From: Limnohabitans sp. 2KL-17
GTDB taxonomy: Bacteria > Pseudomonadota > Gammaproteobacteria > Burkholderiales > Burkholderiaceae_C
Direction: 5' to 3'
Assembly: GCF_003063415.1 (NCBI RefSeq)
Contig: NZ_NESK01000007.1
Span: 1-64,000, forward strand
DNA length: 64,000 bases
Shown here: positions 16,961 to 24,258 of the stretch, one piece after another
How positions within the stretch are numbered: the stretch's first letter is position 1
Layout of the letters: the number at the start of each line of letters is the position of its first letter
Made by a program: the position numbers and the translations under genes
The notes under the pieces: generated by a model
Seen by the model: the letters and a program-made list of their open reading frames with translations, nothing else
What the model was told of the DNA's origin: nothing
Database searches by the model: none

Positions 16961-18082
16961 TCAGCGTGACCGTCGTGCCTTCACTGCATCAGACAGCACC
17001 TGCAAAACGCCCATGCTGTCATCCCAGCCGATGCAGGCGTCGGTGATGCTCTGGCCGTAAGTCAGCTTTGTCACGTCATCTTTGCCGGCCGTGAACTTCT
17101 GGGCGCCATCGACGAGGTGACTTTCGACCATGACACCGAAAACCTGGCGCGAACCGCCGCTGATCTGCGCTGCGATGTCTTTGGCCACGTCGATCTGGCG
17201 TTCATGCTTTTTGCTGCTGTTGGCGTGGCTGCAATCGACCATGAGAGTGGCTGGCAGCTTTGCGGCTTCCAGCTCCTTGCAAGCTGCGGCCACGCTCTCG
17301 GCGTCGTAATTGGGGGCTTTGCCGCCACGCAATATCACATGGCAATCCTTGTTGCCTTGAGTCTGCACCACAGCGACCTGGCCATTTTTATGCACCGACA
17401 AAAAGTGGTGGCCACGCGCTGCGGCCTGGATCGCATCGGTGGCGATCTTGATGTTGCCATCCGTCCCATTTTTGAAACCAATGGGCGCGGACAGGCCGGA
17501 AGCCAGTTCACGGTGCACCTGGCTTTCAGTCGTGCGAGCGCCAATGGCTCCCCAGCTGATCAGGTCGCCGATGTATTGGGGGGATATCACGTCAAGAAAC
17601 TCGCTGCCAGCAGGCACGCCCTGGCGGTTGATTTCGATCAGCAACTGGCGCGCAATGCGCAGGCCTTCGTCGATGCGGTAGCTCTCATCCAGGTAGGGGT
17701 CATTGATCAGACCCTTCCAGCCCACGGTGGTGCGCGGTTTTTCAAAGTAAACCCGCATCACGATTTCGAGGGTGTCTGCGTATTGGTCTCGCAGGGGCTT
17801 CAAGCGGCGGGCGTAATCCAGCGCTGCAGCTGGATCATGAATGGAACAAGGCCCGATGATGACCAGCAGGCGGTCATCCTTGCCGTGTACGATTTTGACG
17901 ATCGATTGGCGGGTTTGAGAGATCAGCGTTTCCGTGGCCGTACCGGAGATCGGGAAGAAGCGAATCAGATGTTCGGGTGGAGGAAGCACAGTGATGTCCT
18001 TGATGCGTTCGTCATCGGTCTGACCGGTGCGGTCGGCAACATTCGAATACCAGCTTTCAGGGGCTGTGGTTTTGGCGTTCAT
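16961..18082 (-). CDS. aroG: 3-deoxy-7-phosphoheptulonate synthase, class I
   Basis: The 373-residue DAHP synthase is the entry enzyme of the shikimate pathway, joining PEP and erythrose 4-phosphate. Class I features are VIIGPCSIHDP, MRVYFEKPRTTVGWKGLINDP, GARTTESQ, GFKNGTDG and DCSHANSSKKHE. AroF, AroG and AroH isozymes cannot be separated here by eye, so the symbol means the family. GAGGAG lies just upstream of ATG 18082. The 5' leader contains an aromatic-rich leader peptide and a terminator (annotated separately), predicting transcription attenuation by charged aromatic tRNAs. tldD lies upstream on the same strand, 232 bp away. Confidence 0.95.
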   Translation of the reverse strand: MNAKTTAPESWYSNVADRTGQTDDERIKDITVLPPPEHLIRFFPISGTATETLISQTRQSIVKIVHGKDDRLLVIIGPCSIHDPAAALDYARRLKPLRDQYADTLEIVMRVYFEKPRTTVGWKGLINDPYLDESYRIDEGLRIARQLLIEINRQGVPAGSEFLDVISPQYIGDLISWGAIGARTTESQVHRELASGLSAPIGFKNGTDGNIKIATDAIQAAARGHHFLSVHKNGQVAVVQTQGNKDCHVILRGGKAPNYDAESVAAACKELEAAKLPATLMVDCSHANSSKKHERQIDVAKDIAAQISGGSRQVFGVMVESHLVDGAQKFTAGKDDVTKLTYGQSITDACIGWDDSMGVLQVLSDAVKARRSR

Positions 18083-18111
18083 CGTGGACTCCTCGGATAT
18101 AAAAACAGGTC

Positions 18112-18144
18112 AAAAAAAACCGCCGGGCTTTGAGGCTCCGGCGG
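18112..18144 (-). terminator. Attenuator terminator in the aroG leader
   Basis: On the minus strand CCGCCGG (18144-18138) pairs with CCGGCGG (18126-18120) across an 11-base loop, followed by eight T residues (18119-18112), 29 bp before the aroG ATG. An identical CCGGCGG occurs earlier, inside the leader-peptide codons at 18193-18187. It can pair with the first terminator arm instead, giving a mutually exclusive antiterminator. Confidence 0.88.
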
Positions 18145-18167
18145 TGTGTGTCGAGATGTTCGGGTGC

Positions 18168-18245
18168 TTACGCGCTCGCCTCTCGTCCGCCGGGGACTGA
18201 GAACCAAAAATAAAAAAAGTAAAAGAAAGCGCTGCACAAAGACAT
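18168..18245 (-). CDS. Aromatic-rich leader peptide of the aroG attenuator
   Basis: This 25-codon ORF reads MSLCSAFFYFFYFWFSVPGG and ends REASA-stop. Residues 7-15 are nine consecutive aromatic codons: Phe, Phe, Tyr, Phe, Phe, Tyr, Phe, Trp, Phe. Stalling on any of these when charged tRNA is scarce would leave the downstream CCGGCGG (18193-18187, codons Pro-Gly-Gly) free to pair with the first terminator arm. That would let transcription run into the DAHP synthase gene. The layout is that of pheA/trp leaders, but with mixed aromatic residues that fit an enzyme feeding all three amino acids. No strong Shine-Dalgarno is visible before its ATG, and I could not fix the promoter. Confidence 0.85.
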   Translation of the reverse strand: MSLCSAFFYFFYFWFSVPGGREASA

Positions 18246-18314
18246 GGATTCAATGTATCACAGCTTGATGACCGTTCCTGACACGCAGGCACGCGGACAA
18301 ACCCGAAGGCCCGT

Positions 18315-19793
18315 TCAAGCCGTGCCGCCCACGGTCAGGCCATCGATGCGCAAGGTTGGCTGCCCCACACCCACAGGTACGCTCTGGCCTTCCTTGCCGC
18401 AAGTGCCTACGCCCGAGTCGAGCTTCATGTCATTGCCGATCATGCTGATTTTCTTGAGCGACTCCGGGCCGCTGCCAACCAGGGTCGCCCCCTTGACGGG
18501 ATAGAGGATCTTGCCGTTTTCCACCCAGTAGGCCTGGCTGGCCGAGAACACGAATTTGCCGCTGGTGATGTCCACCTGACCACCGGCAAAGTTGGTGGCG
18601 TACAAACCCTTTTTGATGCTGGCCACGATTTCTTCGGGGCTCTTGTCACCACCCAGCATGTAGGTGTTGGTCATACGCGGCATGGGCACATGGGCATAGC
18701 TTTCGCGGCGGCCATTGCCCGTAGGCTTGACGCCCATCAGACGGGCGTTCATGGCGTCCTGGATGTACCCGCGCAGAATGCCGTCTTCGATCAATACGTT
18801 TTTCTGGCTGGCATGGCCTTCGTCGTCCACGTTCAGCGAGCCACGCCGGTCGGCGATGGTGCCATCATCAAGCACCGTCACACCCTTGGCGGCCACGCGC
18901 TGGCCAATTCGACCACTGAACGCACTGGAACCCTTGCGGTTGAAGTCGCCCTCAAGGCCATGGCCAACGGCCTCATGCAGCAGCACACCCGGCCAGCCAT
19001 TGCCCAACACCACGGTCATCTCCCCTGCAGGCGCAGGGCGGGCTTCGAGGTTGATAAGCGCGGCAGATACGGCCTCTTGCACATAGGTTTCGACCATGGC
19101 ATCGTCGAAGTAGGCCAGGCCGAAACGGCCACCACCACCCGCACTGCCCACCTCGCGGCGACCGTTTTGCTCGGCGATCACTGTGACAGACAATCGAATC
19201 AAGGGGCGTACATCGGCGGCCAGCGTGCCATCGGCACGGGCGACCATGACCACGTCGTATTCGGTCGCCAAGCCCGCCATGACCTGCACCACGCGTGGGT
19301 CCTTGGCTCGGGCGGTCTTTTCCACGCGGCCCAGCAGCTTGACTTTGGCCGTGCTGTCCAGGGTGGACATCGGGTCCAGCGAAGGGTAGAGCGAGCGGCT
19401 GGCAGAAATTTTGCGGGCCGGCACCTTGATGCGCTTGTTTTGCGCTGCCGAAGCGATGGTGCGCACCGTCATGGCAGCGTCCATCAGGGAGGCTTGTGAA
19501 ATATCGTCAGAGTAGGCAAAGGCGGTTTTTTCACCTGACACCGCACGCACGCCCACACCCTGGTCAATGCTGAAACTGCCAGTCTTGACGATGCCCTCTT
19601 CCAGGCTCCAGCCTTCGGAACGGGTGTACTGGAAGTACAAATCGGCATCGTCCACAGCGTGCGCTTTGATGGCGGCCAAGGCTTGGCTCAGGTGGGTTTC
19701 GTCAAGGCCAAAAGGCTCAAGCAACAGGGACCGGGCCGTGGCCAAGCGTTCGATGGTGGGTTCGCGTGAAATCATGACACTCATTGTAGGCAT
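18315..19793 (-). CDS. tldD: Metalloprotease TldD
   Basis: The 492-residue TldD/PmbA family zinc peptidase acts with TldE on unfolded peptides, for example in microcin B17 maturation and CcdA turnover. The zinc-binding helix is HEAVGHGLE. Other signatures are GSAGGGGRFG and GRRESYAHVPMPRMTNTYM. Start choice: ATG 19793 has AAGGG nine bases upstream; ATG codons at 19784 and 19775 are alternatives. The partner gene tldE/pmbA is not in the window. It lies upstream of the attenuated aroG on the same strand, but the 232-bp gap suggests separate transcripts. Confidence 0.94.
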   Translation of the reverse strand: MPTMSVMISREPTIERLATARSLLLEPFGLDETHLSQALAAIKAHAVDDADLYFQYTRSEGWSLEEGIVKTGSFSIDQGVGVRAVSGEKTAFAYSDDISQASLMDAAMTVRTIASAAQNKRIKVPARKISASRSLYPSLDPMSTLDSTAKVKLLGRVEKTARAKDPRVVQVMAGLATEYDVVMVARADGTLAADVRPLIRLSVTVIAEQNGRREVGSAGGGGRFGLAYFDDAMVETYVQEAVSAALINLEARPAPAGEMTVVLGNGWPGVLLHEAVGHGLEGDFNRKGSSAFSGRIGQRVAAKGVTVLDDGTIADRRGSLNVDDEGHASQKNVLIEDGILRGYIQDAMNARLMGVKPTGNGRRESYAHVPMPRMTNTYMLGGDKSPEEIVASIKKGLYATNFAGGQVDITSGKFVFSASQAYWVENGKILYPVKGATLVGSGPESLKKISMIGNDMKLDSGVGTCGKEGQSVPVGVGQPTLRIDGLTVGGTA

Positions 19794-19875
19794 GGATCAA
19801 GACCCTTGCCCGGGCCGGAAAGAACCAAGCCCCCAGCGACAGGCAAGCCCCTGACGGGCAAGCCCGCAGACCTCC

Positions 19876-20763
19876 TCAACGCTGGCGCATCAGTTGCAGC
19901 AAGGCGGCATCGTCCAGATCAGCCCAGCCCATGCCCAGGGCCTGTGCAAAAAGGTCCTTGGCTAATCGGCCCAAAGGTGGGTCAAAACCCGCCTCTTCGG
20001 CAGCCTGAACGGCCAAGCCAGTGTCTTTGGCCAACAGCGTGACGTGAGCGCGTGGCGCAAAATCATCTTGCAAAGCGCGATGCATACGGTCTGAGCCGAT
20101 CCAGCTTTGGCCACTGGAGGCCTCAATGACCGACAACGTGACCCTCGGGTCCAGGCCCAGGCGCTCGGCCAAAGCCATAGCCTCGGCAGCACCCACCAAA
20201 TTGACCGCCGCCAGCAAGTTGTTCACCAGTTTGGTTCGCGCACCGTCACCGGCACGGGTGCCGACCCGGAACACCTTTTGGCTCAAGGCATCCAGCAGGT
20301 TTTGGCTGCGCGCCCACAGCACATCCGAGCAGGCCACCATCAAACTCATGCTGCCGTCTTGGGCCCGCAAGGGGCCGCCCGACATGGGTGCATCAATGCA
20401 ACCAATGCCCAGCAGCGCCAGTCGCTCGGCCTGAGCCTGCACAGTGCCAGGCCCCAGGGTCGGACAAAGCATCACGGCCTGGCCTGGTTGAAGCGCAGCG
20501 CACGCGCCGCCCTCACCCCAGAGCACAGCCTCGGTTTGCGCCGCATCGACCACCGCCACCAGCAACACGCCATCGGGTGCCAGCTTGCGAGCGGCTTCCA
20601 GGGCCGAAGGGCAAGGTATGGCCCCCTTCAGGACCGCGCGGGAATGGGCCAGCGGGTCGGTGTCATGCACCCCGACAGACCAACCCAGTTCACACAAACG
20701 GGAAAGCATGCCGCCACCCATGTTGCCGGCGCCAACGATCACAACGGACAGGTGTGTATTCAT
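19876..20763 (-). CDS. NAD(P)-dependent beta-hydroxyacid dehydrogenase family protein
   Basis: The 295-residue member of the 3-hydroxyisobutyrate/tartronate semialdehyde reductase family has an N-terminal Rossmann fold (VVIVGAGNMGGGMLSRL). The substrate loop reads DAPMSGGPLRAQDGSMSLM, and the catalytic-Lys helix GARTKLVNNLLAAVNLVGAAEAMALA carries the conserved Lys. The substrate cannot be read from the sequence. Its ATG overlaps the rodA stop (ATGA), so it is translationally coupled to a cell-shape gene. I know of no functional link between the two. Confidence 0.85.
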   Translation of the reverse strand: MNTHLSVVIVGAGNMGGGMLSRLCELGWSVGVHDTDPLAHSRAVLKGAIPCPSALEAARKLAPDGVLLVAVVDAAQTEAVLWGEGGACAALQPGQAVMLCPTLGPGTVQAQAERLALLGIGCIDAPMSGGPLRAQDGSMSLMVACSDVLWARSQNLLDALSQKVFRVGTRAGDGARTKLVNNLLAAVNLVGAAEAMALAERLGLDPRVTLSVIEASSGQSWIGSDRMHRALQDDFAPRAHVTLLAKDTGLAVQAAEEAGFDPPLGRLAKDLFAQALGMGWADLDDAALLQLMRQR

Positions 20764-21914
20764 GTTTGAAGCAGTTGTTTGGACTTGGCAATCGACATCA
20801 GTATCCCTAGCGCCAAGCCCAGGGTGACCATGGCGGTGCCGCCGTAGCTGATGAAAGGCAGAGGCACCCCCACCACCGGCAAGATGCCGCTGACCATGCC
20901 CATGTTGACAAAGGCGTAGGTGAAAAAGATCATGGCCATGCTGCCTGCCAGCAAACGGCTGAACAAGGTGGGCGCGTCGGCCGCAATCATCAGGGCCCGA
21001 TACACCAGAAAAAAGAACCAGAAAATCAGGAACAGTCCGCCCACAAAACCAAATTCTTCGCCATAAGCGGCAAAAATAAAGTCCGTCGTGCGCTCAGGAA
21101 TGAACTCCAGGTGGGTTTGTGTGCCTTGCATGAAGCCCTTGCCCCAGAACCCGCCCGAACCGATGGCGATCATCCCTTGAATGATGTGAAATCCTTTGCC
21201 AAGCGGGTCACGCGCCGGGTCCAGCAAGGTGCAAATACGTTGCCGCTGATATTCGTGCAAAACCCGCCAGTCCAAGCCGTCAGCACACAAGGTCGGCTCC
21301 ATGATGACCAAAACCACCACCCCGATGACGCCCAAGGCCACGGGTGGCAAGATCCACCGCCACTGGAGCCCCGCAAAGAAAATCACGGCCAGCCCTGCAG
21401 CCAGGACCAGCAAGGCCGTGCCCAGATCAGGCTGCTTCATGATCAGGCCAACGGGAATGCCCAAAATGAGCAGCGCCACCGCAAAATCAAAAGGCCTCAA
21501 TTGACCTTCGCGTTTTTGAAACCATGCCGCCAGCATCAAAGGCAAGGCGATTTTCAAAATCTCACTGGGCTGTATGACTACGCCCAGATTAACCCACCGC
21601 TGTGCGCCTTTTTTGGTGATGCCAAAAATGGCCACCGCCACCAGCAAGACCACGCCGATCGTGTAAACCGGCACGGCCCAAGCCATGATCTTTTGGGGTT
21701 GCATTTGAGCCACCACAAACATGATGGCGCCCGCCAGCAGCATGTTGCGCCCGTGGTCAACGAAACGGGTGCCGTGGTCATATCCAGACGAGAACATGAT
21801 CAACAAGCCCGCGCAGGCGAGCATGAACACGGCAAATGCCAACGGGCCATCAAACCCCTTGAGCAGATACCTCAGGCGCTGAAACAGCGTCGGTTTTTGA
21901 ATGACTGAACCCAT
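20760..21914 (-). CDS. rodA: Rod shape-determining protein RodA (SEDS glycosyltransferase)
   Basis: This roughly 384-residue SEDS-family peptidoglycan polymerase of the elongasome has about ten transmembrane segments. Signatures are QPDLGTALLVLAAG (with the conserved Asp region), GSGGFWGKGFMQGTQTHLEFIPE and LPFISYGGTAM. The start is placed at ATG 21914 (MGSVIQKPTLFQRLRYLL); an upstream in-frame codon at 21956 would add 14 residues reaching the end of ruvC. The usual upstream partner mrdA (PBP2) and mreBCD are not here. It follows ruvC and mtgA instead. Confidence 0.94.
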   Translation of the reverse strand: MGSVIQKPTLFQRLRYLLKGFDGPLAFAVFMLACAGLLIMFSSGYDHGTRFVDHGRNMLLAGAIMFVVAQMQPQKIMAWAVPVYTIGVVLLVAVAIFGITKKGAQRWVNLGVVIQPSEILKIALPLMLAAWFQKREGQLRPFDFAVALLILGIPVGLIMKQPDLGTALLVLAAGLAVIFFAGLQWRWILPPVALGVIGVVVLVIMEPTLCADGLDWRVLHEYQRQRICTLLDPARDPLGKGFHIIQGMIAIGSGGFWGKGFMQGTQTHLEFIPERTTDFIFAAYGEEFGFVGGLFLIFWFFFLVYRALMIAADAPTLFSRLLAGSMAMIFFTYAFVNMGMVSGILPVVGVPLPFISYGGTAMVTLGLALGILMSIAKSKQLLQT

Positions 21915-21964
21915 AGGGAAGATTATCTCAGGCTGGGTTTGAAAAATACGGCCCAACCACCGCC

Positions 21965-22546
21965 TCAGTGGCTTCGCCCACTCCGGAACATGCCGTGGGT
22001 TTTACGATGAAGCACACCTTGAGCGGCCAGTTTGTTCATGGACGGGCTGGCATGGGCGTGTGTGATGGCCATGCCCAAGGCATCGGCGGCATCCTGGCGC
22101 GGGACCACGGGCAATTGAAGCAAGCGTTTGACCATTTCCTGGACCTGTGATTTTGCAGCCCGCCCGTGTCCAGTGACCGATTGCTTCATTTGTAAGGCGG
22201 TGTACTCGGCCACGGGCAGATCACACGACACCAGGGCCGTCAAGCAACATCCTCTTGCCTGACCCAGCAGCAGGGTCGCTTGCGGGTTGATGTTGACAAA
22301 CACGATTTCGACCGACGCCACATCCGGTTGGTAGCGGGCATGGATTTCACGGATTCCGTCGTAAATCACCTTCAGCCGGGCGGGTAAATTGCCCATGTCT
22401 CCCCGGGTGGTCTCGATCACCCCGCTGGCCACATATTGCAGGCGTGAACCGGTCATGTCCAAAACACCAAACCCCGTGGTCTGCAGGCCAGGGTCAATGC
22501 CCAAGATGCGCACGGTTTGGGGAGCGGGTGTTGTCAATGCACTCAT
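21965..22546 (-). CDS. ruvC: Crossover junction endodeoxyribonuclease RuvC
   Basis: The 193-residue Holliday junction resolvase has its four acidic catalytic positions visible: [13 protein letters not shown] (Asp), VEIVFVN (Glu) and [15 protein letters not shown] (two Asp). The region [16 protein letters not shown], a conserved RuvC stretch, is also present. ruvA and ruvB are not next to it. Instead it is coupled by ATGA to mtgA upstream and followed by rodA, so recombination and wall genes are mixed in one apparent transcript. Confidence 0.95.
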   Translation of the reverse strand: MSALTTPAPQTVRILGIDPGLQTTGFGVLDMTGSRLQYVASGVIETTRGDMGNLPARLKVIYDGIREIHARYQPDVASVEIVFVNINPQATLLLGQARGCCLTALVSCDLPVAEYTALQMKQSVTGHGRAAKSQVQEMVKRLLQLPVVPRQDAADALGMAITHAHASPSMNKLAAQGVLHRKTHGMFRSGRSH

Positions 22547-23283
22547 GGCAACACCACATCACCCATGCGAGCCATGATCGTTTCGGCCCTGCTGGCCAGA
22601 TAAGCCGACTGCGCCCGTTGCTCAAAATACCGGGGACGAGGCAGCATCACGGACAGTCGCGCGGCCTCCCAATCATTCAGCTGTGCCGCGCTTTTCCTGA
22701 AGTAATGTTGCGCAGCCGCCTCGGCGCCGAAAACGCCCTCACCCCATTCCACGCTGTTCAAATAAATCTCCAGAATACGCCGCTTGGACAGCACGGTTTC
22801 CAGGGTCAATGTGATCAACATCTCCTGGCCTTTGCGCCACAAGGTGCGTTCACCAGATAAGAAAAGATTTTTAGCCAGTTGCTGGGTGATGGTCGAGCCG
22901 CCCACAATTTTTACGTGGGTGGATTTGGTATCCGGTCGTCGCTGGGCACGCTGCTCAGCCACCGCTTTGGCCTTGGCATTTTTTTCCCAGGCCTTTTCCA
23001 AAGACTCCCACCAGACACCGCCATGCTGGGTGAATGCACTGTCTTCGGAAGCAATGACCGCTCGCTGCAAACCGGGTGAGATTTTTTTGTAATCCACCCA
23101 CTCCTGGCGCCAGGGCAAGCGGCCTTGCCGACTCACGATTTGCCAGATCTGCGAGCGCTCAAAAGAAGTCGATTGCGGTGCCAGCGCGTTCATGCTGGCG
23201 ATACGGAAAACAAAAAATACCTGCAACACCAACACGGCCAGCAAGACCAGAAAAAACCACCGCACAAAAGCCCGCATTGACAT
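22543..23283 (-). CDS. mtgA: Monofunctional peptidoglycan glycosyltransferase MtgA
   Basis: The 246-residue inner-membrane GT51 enzyme polymerises lipid II without a transpeptidase domain. It has one N-terminal membrane helix ([20 protein letters not shown]) followed by the GT51 motifs [17 protein letters not shown] (catalytic Glu), [27 protein letters not shown] and [23 protein letters not shown]. It follows a TonB-like gene by 36 bp and overlaps ruvC by ATGA. Confidence 0.96.
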   Translation of the reverse strand: MSMRAFVRWFFLVLLAVLVLQVFFVFRIASMNALAPQSTSFERSQIWQIVSRQGRLPWRQEWVDYKKISPGLQRAVIASEDSAFTQHGGVWWESLEKAWEKNAKAKAVAEQRAQRRPDTKSTHVKIVGGSTITQQLAKNLFLSGERTLWRKGQEMLITLTLETVLSKRRILEIYLNSVEWGEGVFGAEAAAQHYFRKSAAQLNDWEAARLSVMLPRPRYFEQRAQSAYLASRAETIMARMGDVVLP

Positions 23284-23319
23284 CCTTTCTCTTTTTGTTT
23301 CAAAGTACAGCCCGACCTG

Positions 23320-24258
23320 TCAGGGCTGTAACTCATCGGCAGCCAGCATGCGCGTGTCCAATGTGCCCTCTTTGGAGAACTGAAATCTTGTAACGACCAC
23401 AATTTGTGTCGCCTGACGCCGCATGGTAGCGCTGAACACCTCAAACGGGGCTGCACTGCGAACAATCGCCACCGCCCGTTGGTCCAGCAAGGGTTGGCCA
23501 GAAGTTTGGGCAACCTCGGTCTGAACGAGGCGCCCACGGCCATCGACCGTGATCACCATGGTCAATTGGCCATAGAGTCTTTGCCCCCCCACCTGAGGGA
23601 AATTGAGCGTGCCGCGCGTTTCTATGGTCTGCCTCAGTTTGTCATAGTACAGCGCATAAACAGCCTCTTGGGTAGCCGGACTGATGAAACGCTTGCGGGG
23701 GCCACTTTGATTTTTTTGGACCTGTTGGTCAATCCGTGTCAACTGGCTGGCCAACTGCTGTTGTCGCTCTTGCATTGCCTGACGATCTGGCGCCTGAGCG
23801 CTTTCGCCTGAAGGGTCCCGGGTCAATGCCGACAACTCCTGCTGAAGCTGGGTCAACAAGCGAATTTGCTGCAGCCGCAGTGCTTCAATCTGGCGCTGCA
23901 TGGCTCCGATGTCAGTGCCCAATTCCTGGGTTTCAGAAGGTGGCAAGGGTGAACTTGAAGTTTGCGATCGGGTCGTTTGACCTCCCCCTGCCAGTTGCAC
24001 CTGGGCCAGGGCCTGCGTCCGTTCAGGGGCCTTTTCGCTGCGGGCGTTGACCAGCAGAACCTCCAGAGAGGTGTCCTCAAAAACACGGTTGAAACTTTGC
24101 GGATCGGCAAAGCGCCAGGCGATCAGGGACGCATGGACCAGCACAGAAAAACCCAAGGCCCACCAAAAGGTGTGGCGACGTATCGCCTGCCGCCACCAGG
24201 TGGGGTCCTCAGTCGCTGGCTGACCGCTTTCAAGCACCATCGCTTTGCGTGCTGTCAT
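23320..24258 (-). CDS. TonB-like / energy transducer family protein with coiled coil
   Basis: The 312-residue protein has one N-terminal membrane helix (about residues 31-50, FWWALGFSVLVHASLIAW), which contains a His as in TonB. A Gln-rich segment of strong coiled-coil character follows (about 115-185, IEALRLQQIRLLTQLQQEL). The C-terminal TonB-like domain (about 200-300) includes LTMVITVDGRGRLVQTEV and QRAVAIVRSAAPFEVF. No exbB/exbD neighbours are present. The start overlaps the RNB gene by up to 29 bp; ATG 24240 would shorten the overlap to 11 bp. The physiological role is unknown. Genes of this type often sit beside mtgA in Burkholderiales. Confidence 0.78.
   Translation of the reverse strand: MTARKAMVLESGQPATEDPTWWRQAIRRHTFWWALGFSVLVHASLIAWRFADPQSFNRVFEDTSLEVLLVNARSEKAPERTQALAQVQLAGGGQTTRSQTSSSPLPPSETQELGTDIGAMQRQIEALRLQQIRLLTQLQQELSALTRDPSGESAQAPDRQAMQERQQQLASQLTRIDQQVQKNQSGPRKRFISPATQEAVYALYYDKLRQTIETRGTLNFPQVGGQRLYGQLTMVITVDGRGRLVQTEVAQTSGQPLLDQRAVAIVRSAAPFEVFSATMRRQATQIVVVTRFQFSKEGTLDTRMLAADELQP

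Noticed and set aside
17117-18133. 338-codon plus-strand ORF antisense to the DAHP synthase gene
   Set aside because: The minus-strand frame encodes a clear class I DAHP synthase; the antisense frame resembles nothing.
19794-19875. Repeated ggcaagccc motifs between tldD and the dehydrogenase gene
   Set aside because: Only short direct repeats in GC-rich DNA; no structure or known site.
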